Origin: Gemmatimonadales bacterium
GTDB lineage: Bacteria; Krumholzibacteriota; Krumholzibacteriia; LZORAL124-64-63
DNA: 64,000 nucleotides
Assembly (NCBI GenBank): GCA_019038745.1
Contig: JAHOYV010000032.1
Location: 51,796 to 115,795 of the forward strand
Direction of reading: 5' to 3'
The notes beneath the pieces were generated by a model that ran no database searches, was not told the origin of the DNA, and saw nothing but the letters and a program-made list of their open reading frames with translations. Below, one piece after another: positions 24,492 through 32,521 of the stretch. The translations under genes were made by a program, and so were the position numbers. Positions within the stretch are counted from its first letter, which is position 1; the number at the start of each line of letters is the position of its first letter.

Positions 24492-25621
24492 AGCTCCTGG
24501 CTCTGAATTGGCGGGATATCAACGACCCCCTCGGAGGCGGGGCGGAGCTGCATCTGCACCACATCTTGAAGGGTGCGGTGGCCGCGGGTTGGGAAGTGGA
24601 CCTGGTCTGTTCGGGTTACCCGGGCGCCTCGGCCCACGATGTCATCGACGGTGTGGGCATTCATCGTCACGGCCATTGGACGGTGGCCAACTTTGTGCTG
24701 CCCCAGGTGGTCAAGCGCCTTCTGCGAAGTGGTGATTACGACCTGTTGGTAGAGGACATAAATAAGATCCCCTTCTTTTCTCCTCTCTTTTGTGGGGATA
24801 CTCCCCTGGTTGCCATCGTTCCCCACCTCTTCGGGACCACCGTCTATCGCGAGGCCAATCCCCTGGTCGCCACCTATGTGTACGGAGCCGAGAGGCTCAT
24901 CCCTCGTGTGTACAAGAATGTCGATTTCGAAGTGATTAGCCCTTCGACCCGCGAGGATCTGATCGCCCGAGGTTTGGACGGGTCGCGGATTCGTACGATT
25001 TTGTGCGGCCTGGAGCACGAGCGCTTCACTCTCGCTGATCCGCCGCCACGCAGTGAAATCCCGCTGGTAGTGGCCTGGAGCAGGCTGCGAAAGTACAAGA
25101 GCATCGACGTGGCCATCCGGGCCTTTGCCCTTATTCGCCAGGAGGTTCCGGCAGCCCGCATGTTGATCATGGGCCGCGGCCCTGACCGGGAGCGTTTGCA
25201 GAAGCTGGTTACCCGGCTGGGCCTTGACCCCTATATAGAATTTCAGGGCTTCCTGTCCTGGACTGAATTGGTGCAGACGTTGCACCGGTGCCATGTATTC
25301 CTGAACACCAGCCCCAAGGAGGGTTGGGGCTTGACCGTGGTCGAGGCTAACCAGTGTGGGCTACCGGTAGTGGCCAGTGATCGTCCCGGTCTGAAGGATT
25401 CGGTGAGCGATGGCCATACCGGATCCCTGGTTCCCTTCGGGGATGAGGCTGCGTTTGCCCGGCAGGCGGTACAATTGCTGCAGGATCATGAGTTGTGGTC
25501 AAGGAGAAGTGAGGCGGCCCGTGAATGGGCGGGGACCTTCAGTTGGCCGCGGTGTGTAGAAGAATCCCTGGCCCTTTTCGAGGAAGTGGCCCTACGTCGG
25601 CGCCAACGGCGAGATCCATGA
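24488..25621 (+). CDS. Glycosyltransferase family 4 (GT-B), probable CTG start
   Basis: 377 aa from a CTG at 24488. The N-terminus reads LKLLALNWRDINDPLGGG, which is the expected first strand and glycine-rich loop of this GT4 subfamily; it is lost if the first conventional start (TTG 24566) is used. No ATG, GTG or TTG exists in frame near the methyltransferase stop, which the CTG overlaps as CTGA. The C-terminal donor domain has the VVAWSRLRKYKSIDVAI strand, MLIMGRGPDRERLQ and the SPKEGWGLTVVEANQCGLPVVASD motif with the family Glu. Likely a retaining sugar transferase in glycan assembly. Confidence 0.85.
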   Translation: MKLLALNWRDINDPLGGGAELHLHHILKGAVAAGWEVDLVCSGYPGASAHDVIDGVGIHRHGHWTVANFVLPQVVKRLLRSGDYDLLVEDINKIPFFSPLFCGDTPLVAIVPHLFGTTVYREANPLVATYVYGAERLIPRVYKNVDFEVISPSTREDLIARGLDGSRIRTILCGLEHERFTLADPPPRSEIPLVVAWSRLRKYKSIDVAIRAFALIRQEVPAARMLIMGRGPDRERLQKLVTRLGLDPYIEFQGFLSWTELVQTLHRCHVFLNTSPKEGWGLTVVEANQCGLPVVASDRPGLKDSVSDGHTGSLVPFGDEAAFARQAVQLLQDHELWSRRSEAAREWAGTFSWPRCVEESLALFEEVALRRRQRRDP

Positions 25622-26601
25622 AGGGCTTATTGATTGTCCTGGGCAAGATTGCCGTCAGCGCTGCTCTGATCGGGTTTCTTCTTTCCCGCCTATCGCTTGA
25701 GGAAATCAGGTTGGCCATGGGCAGCCCTCGTTGGGGCTGGCTGTTCGCCGCTTTCGTTGTGTATGGGCTTTCCGCTTTCGGTGGCGCGTTGCAATGGGCC
25801 TGGATACTGAGGGTGGCCGGTCTTCGGACACCCGGGCGGGAGATCCGTCGGCTTTACTTCATAGGGTTGTTCTTCAATAATTTTCTACCGGCGAATGTGG
25901 GGGGGGACGCCTGGAAAATAGTTGATTTGGGCCGACAAGAGCATCGTTCCCTGGGAGTCTTCTGTGCCACTCTGCTGGATCGATTGATCGGACTGGGTGC
26001 CTTGGCCGGTTTGGCGGTCCTGGTTCTGGCCGTGGCCAGTGCGGCCTCCATTCCCCTGCCCACGATTTCCCTGCTTATGATACCGGTTCTGGTTTTATTA
26101 GCAGGAGGGCTTGCCTTTCTCTTGTCTCGGCGCATAGGCAATCGTTTGCCAGGTCTGTTCGAACGTTTGGGTCTGGGCCGTTTCGCCGACCAACTGGGCC
26201 GGGTCGTGGCCGAATTCGGTCATTTCCGGCCCCGGGTTCTCTGGTTGAACGGAATCTTTGCTTTCAGTTTGGTGATCCAACTTTTACGCATGGCAACACA
26301 TTTGTTGGTCGCCTTGGGATTGGGTATCGAACTGGGGTCGGACCAGATGATCCAGTTGATGGTGTTGATCCCCCTGCTGGCAGTCAGTCTGACTTTGCCG
26401 ATCACCATCAACGGCATCGGCCTACGTGAGCAGTTGTCGGCGAAATTGTTGATTTGGGCCGGTCTGGCTGGTCCCCAGGCCGTAGCCATGGAGTTGGGGG
26501 CTTTTTTGGTTCAGGTCATCTTCAGTCTGCAGGGGGGGATCCTGTTGTGGATGGGTCGCTGGGGGAAAGCAGCAGACAAACAGCATTCTGAAGGGAACTG
26601 A
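25618..26601 (+). CDS. LPG-synthase-TM/UPF0104 flippase-like membrane protein
   Basis: 327 aa, seven to eight membrane segments. It resembles the lysylphosphatidylglycerol-synthase transmembrane region (AglD/UPF0104) family. FFNNFLPANVGGDAWKIVDL is the most characteristic block, followed by the LLDRLIGLGAL helix and the ITINGIGLREQLSA segment. Family members flip lipids or act beside glycosyltransferases; the substrate is unknown. ATG 25618 overlaps the upstream stop (ATGA). A longer upstream reading frame exists but would run inside the glycosyltransferase gene. Confidence 0.85.
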   Translation: MKGLLIVLGKIAVSAALIGFLLSRLSLEEIRLAMGSPRWGWLFAAFVVYGLSAFGGALQWAWILRVAGLRTPGREIRRLYFIGLFFNNFLPANVGGDAWKIVDLGRQEHRSLGVFCATLLDRLIGLGALAGLAVLVLAVASAASIPLPTISLLMIPVLVLLAGGLAFLLSRRIGNRLPGLFERLGLGRFADQLGRVVAEFGHFRPRVLWLNGIFAFSLVIQLLRMATHLLVALGLGIELGSDQMIQLMVLIPLLAVSLTLPITINGIGLREQLSAKLLIWAGLAGPQAVAMELGAFLVQVIFSLQGGILLWMGRWGKAADKQHSEGN

Positions 26602-26700
26602 TTCACCCTGCGGTTGTTGCGTTCAACCCCATGTGTTAGTTTGGGCTTGGTTTAAGAGAATTTCGATCCGGCTGGAATTGTAGGCAAGGAAAGGGATGAT

Positions 26701-29451
26701 TTGACCACCAAATGGTATTTGCGGCCCCAGGTTCTATTGGCGGCCTGCGTTTTCGTTATCACGTTGGGTGTTTATGTTATTACGCTCTCTCCGACGGCTC
26801 CCTTCTGGGACGCGGGGGAGTTTATCACCTCCAGTCATATCATGGGTGTTCCTCATCAACCGGGGACGCCGCTGTACGTGATTTTCGGCCGGGTCTTCGA
26901 CGTGATTCTGGGCGATGCGGATACGACCCAGGCGGCTTACCGTACTGCCTGGGCGGTAAACTTCATGTCGGCCTTCTTCAGTGCCCTGGCCGTGATGCTG
27001 GTGTATCTGATCATCTGGGAACTGGCCAGACGAGCCGATCCGGACACCGGGTGGTTGGCTCACATGGGTGGCCTGGTCGGGGCCTTCTTTTTGGCTTTTT
27101 CCGAAACCTTCTGGAACAACGCTACCGAGGCGGAAGTGTATGGCCTGGCGGCCTTCATGCTTGCCTTGCTGACCTGGTTGGCGATCAAATGGTTTGATTC
27201 CCGCACAGAATACGGCAGCAACCAACTTCTGATCCTGGTCATATATCTGCTGGGGCTTGGGGTGGGGTTCCACTTGGGTACGTTGCTGGTCTATCCCGGC
27301 ATCTTCCTGTTGGTTCTGCTGGCGGAGAAACGTCGACTGGCGACGGTCGACCTGATGTTGATGAGTGCCGGGCTGGCCATCTTCCTCTTTTCGACCGTGA
27401 TCAACAACAACGCCCTCTTGATTTTCGTGTTGGTCTCATACCTGATAGTTATCATCCTGCGCGCCGTGCAGGGGAAAAGTTTCGCCCTGATGGGAAGCGC
27501 CCTCTTCTTCGTGGGCATAACCGTGCACATGGTACTTATGATTCGGGCGGGAGCCTCGCCGGAACCTGTGATCAACCAGTCGGATCCCGACAACTTCAGC
27601 ACTCTGATGTCGGTGATTCGTCGGGAACAGTATCCGGCCTTGAACCCCTTCAGTAGACAGGCTCCGCTGGGCTTCCAGTACATGTACTACTACCAATTCC
27701 TCTTTAAGCAGTTCTATTTCCTGGGTCCGGGTCAAGGAATTTTGACCAGTGCTTCCACGGTTCTGGGTCCGATTTTTCTGGCCCTGGTTGGAGTCTTTCA
27801 TGGGGTTCGCCGGTTGCGTCTGCTAATCCTGGTGCCGCTGGTGAATTACCTGATCAACGGTGAGATCCTGACCCTCTATCTGAATTTTACTGATCACGAA
27901 GTCCGGGAAAGGGACTATTTCTACTTCGCGGCTTTTCTGTTTTTTGCAATCTTTATCGGTTTGGGCGCCGCCGCCATTATGCGCTACGCGGCCGGGGGAG
28001 AGGGAAAATCCGCTTCGGAAGCTGAGGCGGCCGGGTTGGATTGGCGAACCGGCTTTGCCAGGGTGAAAATCGGCTTTTTGCCCAAAGTCCTGGCGGTGGT
28101 CCTTATGTTGGCTGCTTTTGCGCCCATCGTTCCCGGTCACACAAAATACTTTGAGCACAATCGCAGCGATAACCGGATTGCCTACGAATACGCCTGGAAC
28201 ATCCTGGCCGGGTTGGATGAGAACGCCATCATTTTCACCAACGGGGACAATGACACCTTTCCCATCTGGTATCTGCAGGCTGTTGAACACTTCCGCACCG
28301 ATGTGAATGTCGTTAATCTCTCCCTGGTGAATCTGCCCTGGTACATCAAGCAGATCAAGCATGGAGAAAAGCCCCTGGCCATGCAGCGCACGGATGCCGA
28401 AATAGACGCCTTGCGCCATCGCATTATTCAGGACCCGAATACCGGCGAGCAGCAGATCATTATGATCAAGGACTACCTGCTCCACGATATAATCCTGACG
28501 AATTACAAGATGGCCAAACGGCCCGTCTTCTTCGCCGTGACCATCCCGCAGGAGATCATGGCCCGTTACTTCCCCATGTTGCAGATGGAGGGCATGGCCT
28601 ACCGCCTGTTGGAGGAAGCCAGTGAGGACAAACTGCCGATTACCGATCCGGACAGGGTCCTGGAAAACATGTTGGGCGTTTACCGGATGGGGGCCCTGAT
28701 GGACGGGGATTCTCCTGGGCGGCAATCGTTGTACTCCGCCCTGAGCGGCTTGGCCAATGACGGTGTCAACCCGATTTTGGGGGCTCCGCAGGACCGGTTG
28801 ACTCCCGCGGATTACGACACTCTGAGGCGTAGCATGGGAGCCATTCGGCGGGATGTTTTTCGAAACAAGAACGCGGTGCATCTGTTGGGTAATTACCCGG
28901 CCGCCTTCAATCGAGCGGGTTACCAGTTCTACATCGAGGCCAGCAATGCGGCCAGGGAAGACACTATCCTGTATAAGGAGAAGCTGCATAATGCCCTGAC
29001 TGCCTTCGAGGCCAGTCTGGCCGTGGCTCCTTTCAACGAGCAGGCCATTGATTTCTACGCACCCCTTCTGGTGCAGGCGTACCGCGACCAGGACGCCAAG
29101 GATTTCCTCAGCTCCATGGCCGGCAACATCCCGGTGGAGATGGAAGAACGGGTGGTCTTCAACGCCGTTCGCGGGATTGCCCGCGCCGGGGTGCCGGATC
29201 TGGTATTGGAATGGACCGCCGAGCGGATTGTTGCTGAACCCGACCGGCATTTCTATTACCAGGTGCAATTCAGCCTGGCCCAGGCCCTGGGTCAGATAGA
29301 GGAAGCAGGGAAAGTCGCGGAAGCCTGGCGGGAGCGCAGTGGCGCGCCTGACCCCGATATGGAGCAGGCTCTGGTTGAGATGCAGCAACAATCCCTGGAT
29401 CGCGAAGAGCAACGGATCCAAGATGCGGTGGAGGGTAATGATGGGAACTGA
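26701..29451 (+). CDS. DUF2723 family large membrane protein
   Basis: 916 aa. The N-terminal about 480 residues contain roughly twelve membrane helices. The hallmark is TLSPTAPFWDAGEFITSSHIMGVPHQPGTPLY at about residues 29-60. Family members resemble protein-O-mannosyltransferases/ArnT GT-C enzymes; the Asp-Glu pair after FWDAGE fits a GT-C first-loop acid. The region 500-900 is soluble, with FTNGDNDTFPIWYLQ and TPR-like helices. Possible role: sugar transfer from a polyprenyl-phosphate donor to an extracytoplasmic acceptor (inference). TTG start with AAGGAAAGGG upstream. It is the first gene after a 99-base gap. Confidence 0.85.
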   Translation: MTTKWYLRPQVLLAACVFVITLGVYVITLSPTAPFWDAGEFITSSHIMGVPHQPGTPLYVIFGRVFDVILGDADTTQAAYRTAWAVNFMSAFFSALAVMLVYLIIWELARRADPDTGWLAHMGGLVGAFFLAFSETFWNNATEAEVYGLAAFMLALLTWLAIKWFDSRTEYGSNQLLILVIYLLGLGVGFHLGTLLVYPGIFLLVLLAEKRRLATVDLMLMSAGLAIFLFSTVINNNALLIFVLVSYLIVIILRAVQGKSFALMGSALFFVGITVHMVLMIRAGASPEPVINQSDPDNFSTLMSVIRREQYPALNPFSRQAPLGFQYMYYYQFLFKQFYFLGPGQGILTSASTVLGPIFLALVGVFHGVRRLRLLILVPLVNYLINGEILTLYLNFTDHEVRERDYFYFAAFLFFAIFIGLGAAAIMRYAAGGEGKSASEAEAAGLDWRTGFARVKIGFLPKVLAVVLMLAAFAPIVPGHTKYFEHNRSDNRIAYEYAWNILAGLDENAIIFTNGDNDTFPIWYLQAVEHFRTDVNVVNLSLVNLPWYIKQIKHGEKPLAMQRTDAEIDALRHRIIQDPNTGEQQIIMIKDYLLHDIILTNYKMAKRPVFFAVTIPQEIMARYFPMLQMEGMAYRLLEEASEDKLPITDPDRVLENMLGVYRMGALMDGDSPGRQSLYSALSGLANDGVNPILGAPQDRLTPADYDTLRRSMGAIRRDVFRNKNAVHLLGNYPAAFNRAGYQFYIEASNAAREDTILYKEKLHNALTAFEASLAVAPFNEQAIDFYAPLLVQAYRDQDAKDFLSSMAGNIPVEMEERVVFNAVRGIARAGVPDLVLEWTAERIVAEPDRHFYYQVQFSLAQALGQIEEAGKVAEAWRERSGAPDPDMEQALVEMQQQSLDREEQRIQDAVEGNDGN

Positions 29452-30487
29452 AGAACTGCGGGAGCTGGCAGCTTCCCTTCCCGATTCGGTGCGCGGGATT
29501 TTGAAGCCGGATGCGCCAGTCGTGGTAACCGGGTGCGCCGGATTCATCGGCAGCACCCTGACCGAAGCCCTGCTGGAACTCGGCTGCAGGGTGACCGGTG
29601 TCGATGTCCTGACCGATTACTACGATCCGGATCTCAAGCGCGAAAACATGGCCTCATTCCGGGACCATTCCCACTTTCAATTCCGGCAGGAGGATCTGCA
29701 GGAACTGGATCCGGTCGAACTTCTGGCTGGGCAGGTTGCCTGCTTTCATTTGGCAGCCCAGGCCGGTGTGCGGGCCAGTTGGGGTGACTATTTCAACGAG
29801 TATCTGGGCCGGAACGTCATGGCTACCCAGCGCCTGCTGGAAGCCTGCCGCAAACCGGAAGTGAAGCAGAGTCTTCGACGCCTGGTCTACTCCAGCAGTA
29901 GTTCGGTGTACGGTGACCAGGATTCCCTGCCCGTTACCGAGACGGCTTTGCCACAGCCGCGGTCCCCCTACGGTGTGACCAAAATGGCAGCTGAACATAT
30001 GTGTGTGCTGTACTCGCAGAACTTCGGTGTGCCCACCAGCAGTTTGCGCTACTTCACCGTTTACGGCCCCCGGCAACGTCCGGACATGGCCTTTCGCAAG
30101 TTCATCGAGGCGGCCCTGGACGGACAGGAATTCTCCGTCTATGGGGATGGTTCGCAGACGCGTGATTTCACCTTCGTGCTGGATGCGGTCCGCTCAAATC
30201 TGCTGGCCGTGGCCTGCGAGCGCGACTGGGAAGTGTTCAACACCGGCGGCGGCTCCCGGGTAGTGTTCGGGGAGGCGCTGGAACTTCTGACTGGATTGCT
30301 GAAGCAGAAGGTGCCGGGTATCGATCCGGTGGTCAAGTATCAGGAGACGGCTCTGGGGGATGTGAAGGACACATTCGCCGACCGCACCCATGTCGAACGG
30401 ACGATCGGCTATCGCCCCACGGTTTCCTTCAAGGAGGGGTTGGCTCGGGAAGTGGATTGGGCCATCGCCAGGAGGAACCGGGGATGA
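29438..30487 (+). CDS. NAD-dependent sugar epimerase/dehydratase (UDP-glucuronate 4-epimerase-like)
   Basis: 349 aa extended-SDR enzyme. The NAD-binding GxxGFIG (TGCAGFIGS) is at about residues 30-38. YYDPDLKRENM, HLAAQAGVRASW, YSSSSSVYGD and the catalytic YGVTK are all present. RGDVKDTFADRTHVERTIGY-like sequence (here starting LGDVKD) at the C-terminus matches UDP-glucuronate 4-epimerases. It probably makes a nucleotide-sugar donor. Either of two adjacent ATGs (29438, 29441) may be used; the GGTGGAGGG SD favours the second slightly. It overlaps the end of the DUF2723 gene by 14 bases. Confidence 0.9.
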   Translation: MMGTEELRELAASLPDSVRGILKPDAPVVVTGCAGFIGSTLTEALLELGCRVTGVDVLTDYYDPDLKRENMASFRDHSHFQFRQEDLQELDPVELLAGQVACFHLAAQAGVRASWGDYFNEYLGRNVMATQRLLEACRKPEVKQSLRRLVYSSSSSVYGDQDSLPVTETALPQPRSPYGVTKMAAEHMCVLYSQNFGVPTSSLRYFTVYGPRQRPDMAFRKFIEAALDGQEFSVYGDGSQTRDFTFVLDAVRSNLLAVACERDWEVFNTGGGSRVVFGEALELLTGLLKQKVPGIDPVVKYQETALGDVKDTFADRTHVERTIGYRPTVSFKEGLAREVDWAIARRNRG

Positions 30488-31470
30488 GCAAACCCCAAAT
30501 TCGTTCCACTGATCAGGCACTCGCCCAGTCTGACGAACAGAACATCCGCTGTGATATTGCCGTTGTGGTTCCCGCCTTCAACGAGGCCGAATCACTGCCC
30601 GAGCTGGTGGATCGGATCGAAGAGACCATTTCGGCCATGGGCCGGACCTGGGAGGTCTGGGTCATCGACGACGGCAGCACCGACGGCACTTTCGAGACGG
30701 TGGAGCAATTGGCTGCGGGCCGTTCCCAGGTGCACGGTCTGTCTTTTGCCCGCAACCTGGGAAAAGCCGCGGCTTTGGCCGCAGGTTTCGCCTCCGTCTC
30801 GGCCGAGATCGTCATTACCATGGACGCCGACCTGCAGGACGATCCAGCAGAGATACCGCATCTGGTGGCCCGAATCGAACAGGGGTGGGATGTGGTCTCC
30901 GGCTGGAAGCAGGACCGCAAGGACGGCTTCATCAAGAACAAAACAAGCAAGATTTTCAACTGGTTCACCAGTCGGATGTGCGGTCTCAAACTTCACGATT
31001 TCAATTGCGGACTGAAGGCTTACCGCCGCGAGGTAACCCAGAGGCTGCGTCTCTACGGTGAGATGCATCGTTACACCCCGGCCCTGGCTCATCTGTACGG
31101 TTACCGGGTTACCGAGTTGCCCGTAAAACACTTCGCCCGCAAATTCGGACAGACGAAGTACGGCATGGCCCGCTTCATCAATGGTTTTCTGGATCTGCTG
31201 ACGGTGTACTTCCTGCATGCCCGCCGCACATCACCCCTGCATTTCTTCGGTCGTATTGGTTTGGGTTTCCTGGCCATTGGCGGCGGGATCAGCTTCTACT
31301 TCCTGGCATTATGGATGATGGGACAAGGGTTGAGGGTGAGGCCCATTCTCATCCTGGGTTTGGTCCTGGTCATCCTCTCTCTCCAGTTCATCAGTCTGGG
31401 TTTGATTGCCGAGCTTATTGTCGCCGGAAGGCGTCCCGACCAGGCTTATCGGGTAGCAAGACGTGTTTGA
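30484..31470 (+). CDS. Glycosyltransferase family 2 with C-terminal membrane segments (DPM1/DpgS-like)
   Basis: 328 aa. GT-A fold with VVVPAFNEAESLPEL at about 25-39, VIDDGSTDGTF, MDADLQDDP and the GWDVVSGWKQDRKDG and DFNCGLKAYRR motifs of polyprenyl-phosphate sugar synthases. Two to three membrane helices follow at about 250-315. It likely transfers mannose or glucose to undecaprenyl phosphate on the cytoplasmic face. ATG 30484 overlaps the upstream stop (ATGA). Confidence 0.9.
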   Translation: MSKPQIRSTDQALAQSDEQNIRCDIAVVVPAFNEAESLPELVDRIEETISAMGRTWEVWVIDDGSTDGTFETVEQLAAGRSQVHGLSFARNLGKAAALAAGFASVSAEIVITMDADLQDDPAEIPHLVARIEQGWDVVSGWKQDRKDGFIKNKTSKIFNWFTSRMCGLKLHDFNCGLKAYRREVTQRLRLYGEMHRYTPALAHLYGYRVTELPVKHFARKFGQTKYGMARFINGFLDLLTVYFLHARRTSPLHFFGRIGLGFLAIGGGISFYFLALWMMGQGLRVRPILILGLVLVILSLQFISLGLIAELIVAGRRPDQAYRVARRV

Positions 31471-32410
31471 AACGAGCGGTTTCCAGACGGCACTGCCGAA
31501 ATCCAAGGTCTCGCCCGGTGATACGTCTCCGTTGGCCGTGGTGGTCCTGAACTGGAATGGGCGCCACGATCTGGAGGATTGCCTGAGGTCTTTGCGGGAC
31601 TCCGGGTACGTTGGTTTGCGGGTCCTCATGGTCGACAACGGCTCCGAGGACGATTCAGTGGTCTGGACCCGAAAGCATCATCCGGAAGTTGAGATTATTG
31701 AGACCGGCCAGAACCTGCGCTGGGCCGGCGGAAACAACGTGGCCTTGCGGAAGCTGCAAGAGGAGAAGTTTGCCGGGAAGATCCTTTTGTTGAACAACGA
31801 CACCATCGTTCCACAGGGAAGTCTGGAACGTTTGGTGGGGGCATTTGATGAGGATCCGGAGGCCTGGGCCGCGACGCCCCGCATATGTTATGCCCATGAT
31901 CCGGCGCGTGTCTGGTACGACGGGGGAAGAATTGGTCGCTATTCCGGCTGGGTCAGGCACCATGGTATTCGTCAGGTAGCCGGGAAGCTGGAGCCTGGTC
32001 CACGCTATGTCGAGTATGGTACAGGGTGTGCCCTGCTTCTGGATCCCAGGGTTCTTCACGAGGTGGGAGAGCTGGACGAGCAGTATTTCCTGTACGGAGA
32101 GGATGCGGACTATTCCCTTCGTATCACTGAAGCGGGTGGGCGGATTCTACACGTCCCGCGGGCCCTGGTCCTGCACAAGGTAAGCGCTTCGCTGGGCGCC
32201 AACACTCCGCAAAAATTGCGGCTTCGTAGCCGTAGCCATATTCGGCTGCTGCGCCAACACTGGCCCCCGTCGCGCTGGCTGTTTCTGTTTTTTGGTCAGG
32301 CGGTTTTCCTGGGGGGACACTCGGTATACCATCTTTGGCATGGACGCCCGGAGGCAGCTTTTGCAGTCCTGCAGGGAGCCCTGGACCAGCTGCGTGAAAG
32401 ATCTCAATAG
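31463..32410 (+). CDS. Glycosyltransferase family 2 (rhamnosyl/galactofuranosyl-transferase-like)
   Basis: 315 aa. GT2 features: VVVLNWNGRHDLEDCL, MVDNGSEDDSV, the LRWAGGNNVALR loop, and the metal-binding LLLNNDTIVPQGS. EDADYSLRITEAG near residue 210 matches the ED.D general-base segment of rhamnosyltransferases. A short hydrophobic tail lies near the C-terminus. The acceptor is unknown. GTG start overlaps the previous gene by 8 bases. Confidence 0.88.
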   Translation: MFETSGFQTALPKSKVSPGDTSPLAVVVLNWNGRHDLEDCLRSLRDSGYVGLRVLMVDNGSEDDSVVWTRKHHPEVEIIETGQNLRWAGGNNVALRKLQEEKFAGKILLLNNDTIVPQGSLERLVGAFDEDPEAWAATPRICYAHDPARVWYDGGRIGRYSGWVRHHGIRQVAGKLEPGPRYVEYGTGCALLLDPRVLHEVGELDEQYFLYGEDADYSLRITEAGGRILHVPRALVLHKVSASLGANTPQKLRLRSRSHIRLLRQHWPPSRWLFLFFGQAVFLGGHSVYHLWHGRPEAAFAVLQGALDQLRERSQ

Positions 32411-32521
32411 CCCTGACAATTGCTGTTTCGGGTTGTCCGCTGGTGGACATTTTCGGCCAACGGATGATATGCTTAGGCTGGAGATACATTCGATTCCCAG
32501 GAATCCAAACAGGAGCTCGGT

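Noticed and set aside
25525..25617. Upstream extension of the flippase-like protein
   Set aside because: Lies inside the glycosyltransferase gene; the ATGA-coupled start at 25618 fits the membrane protein N-terminus.
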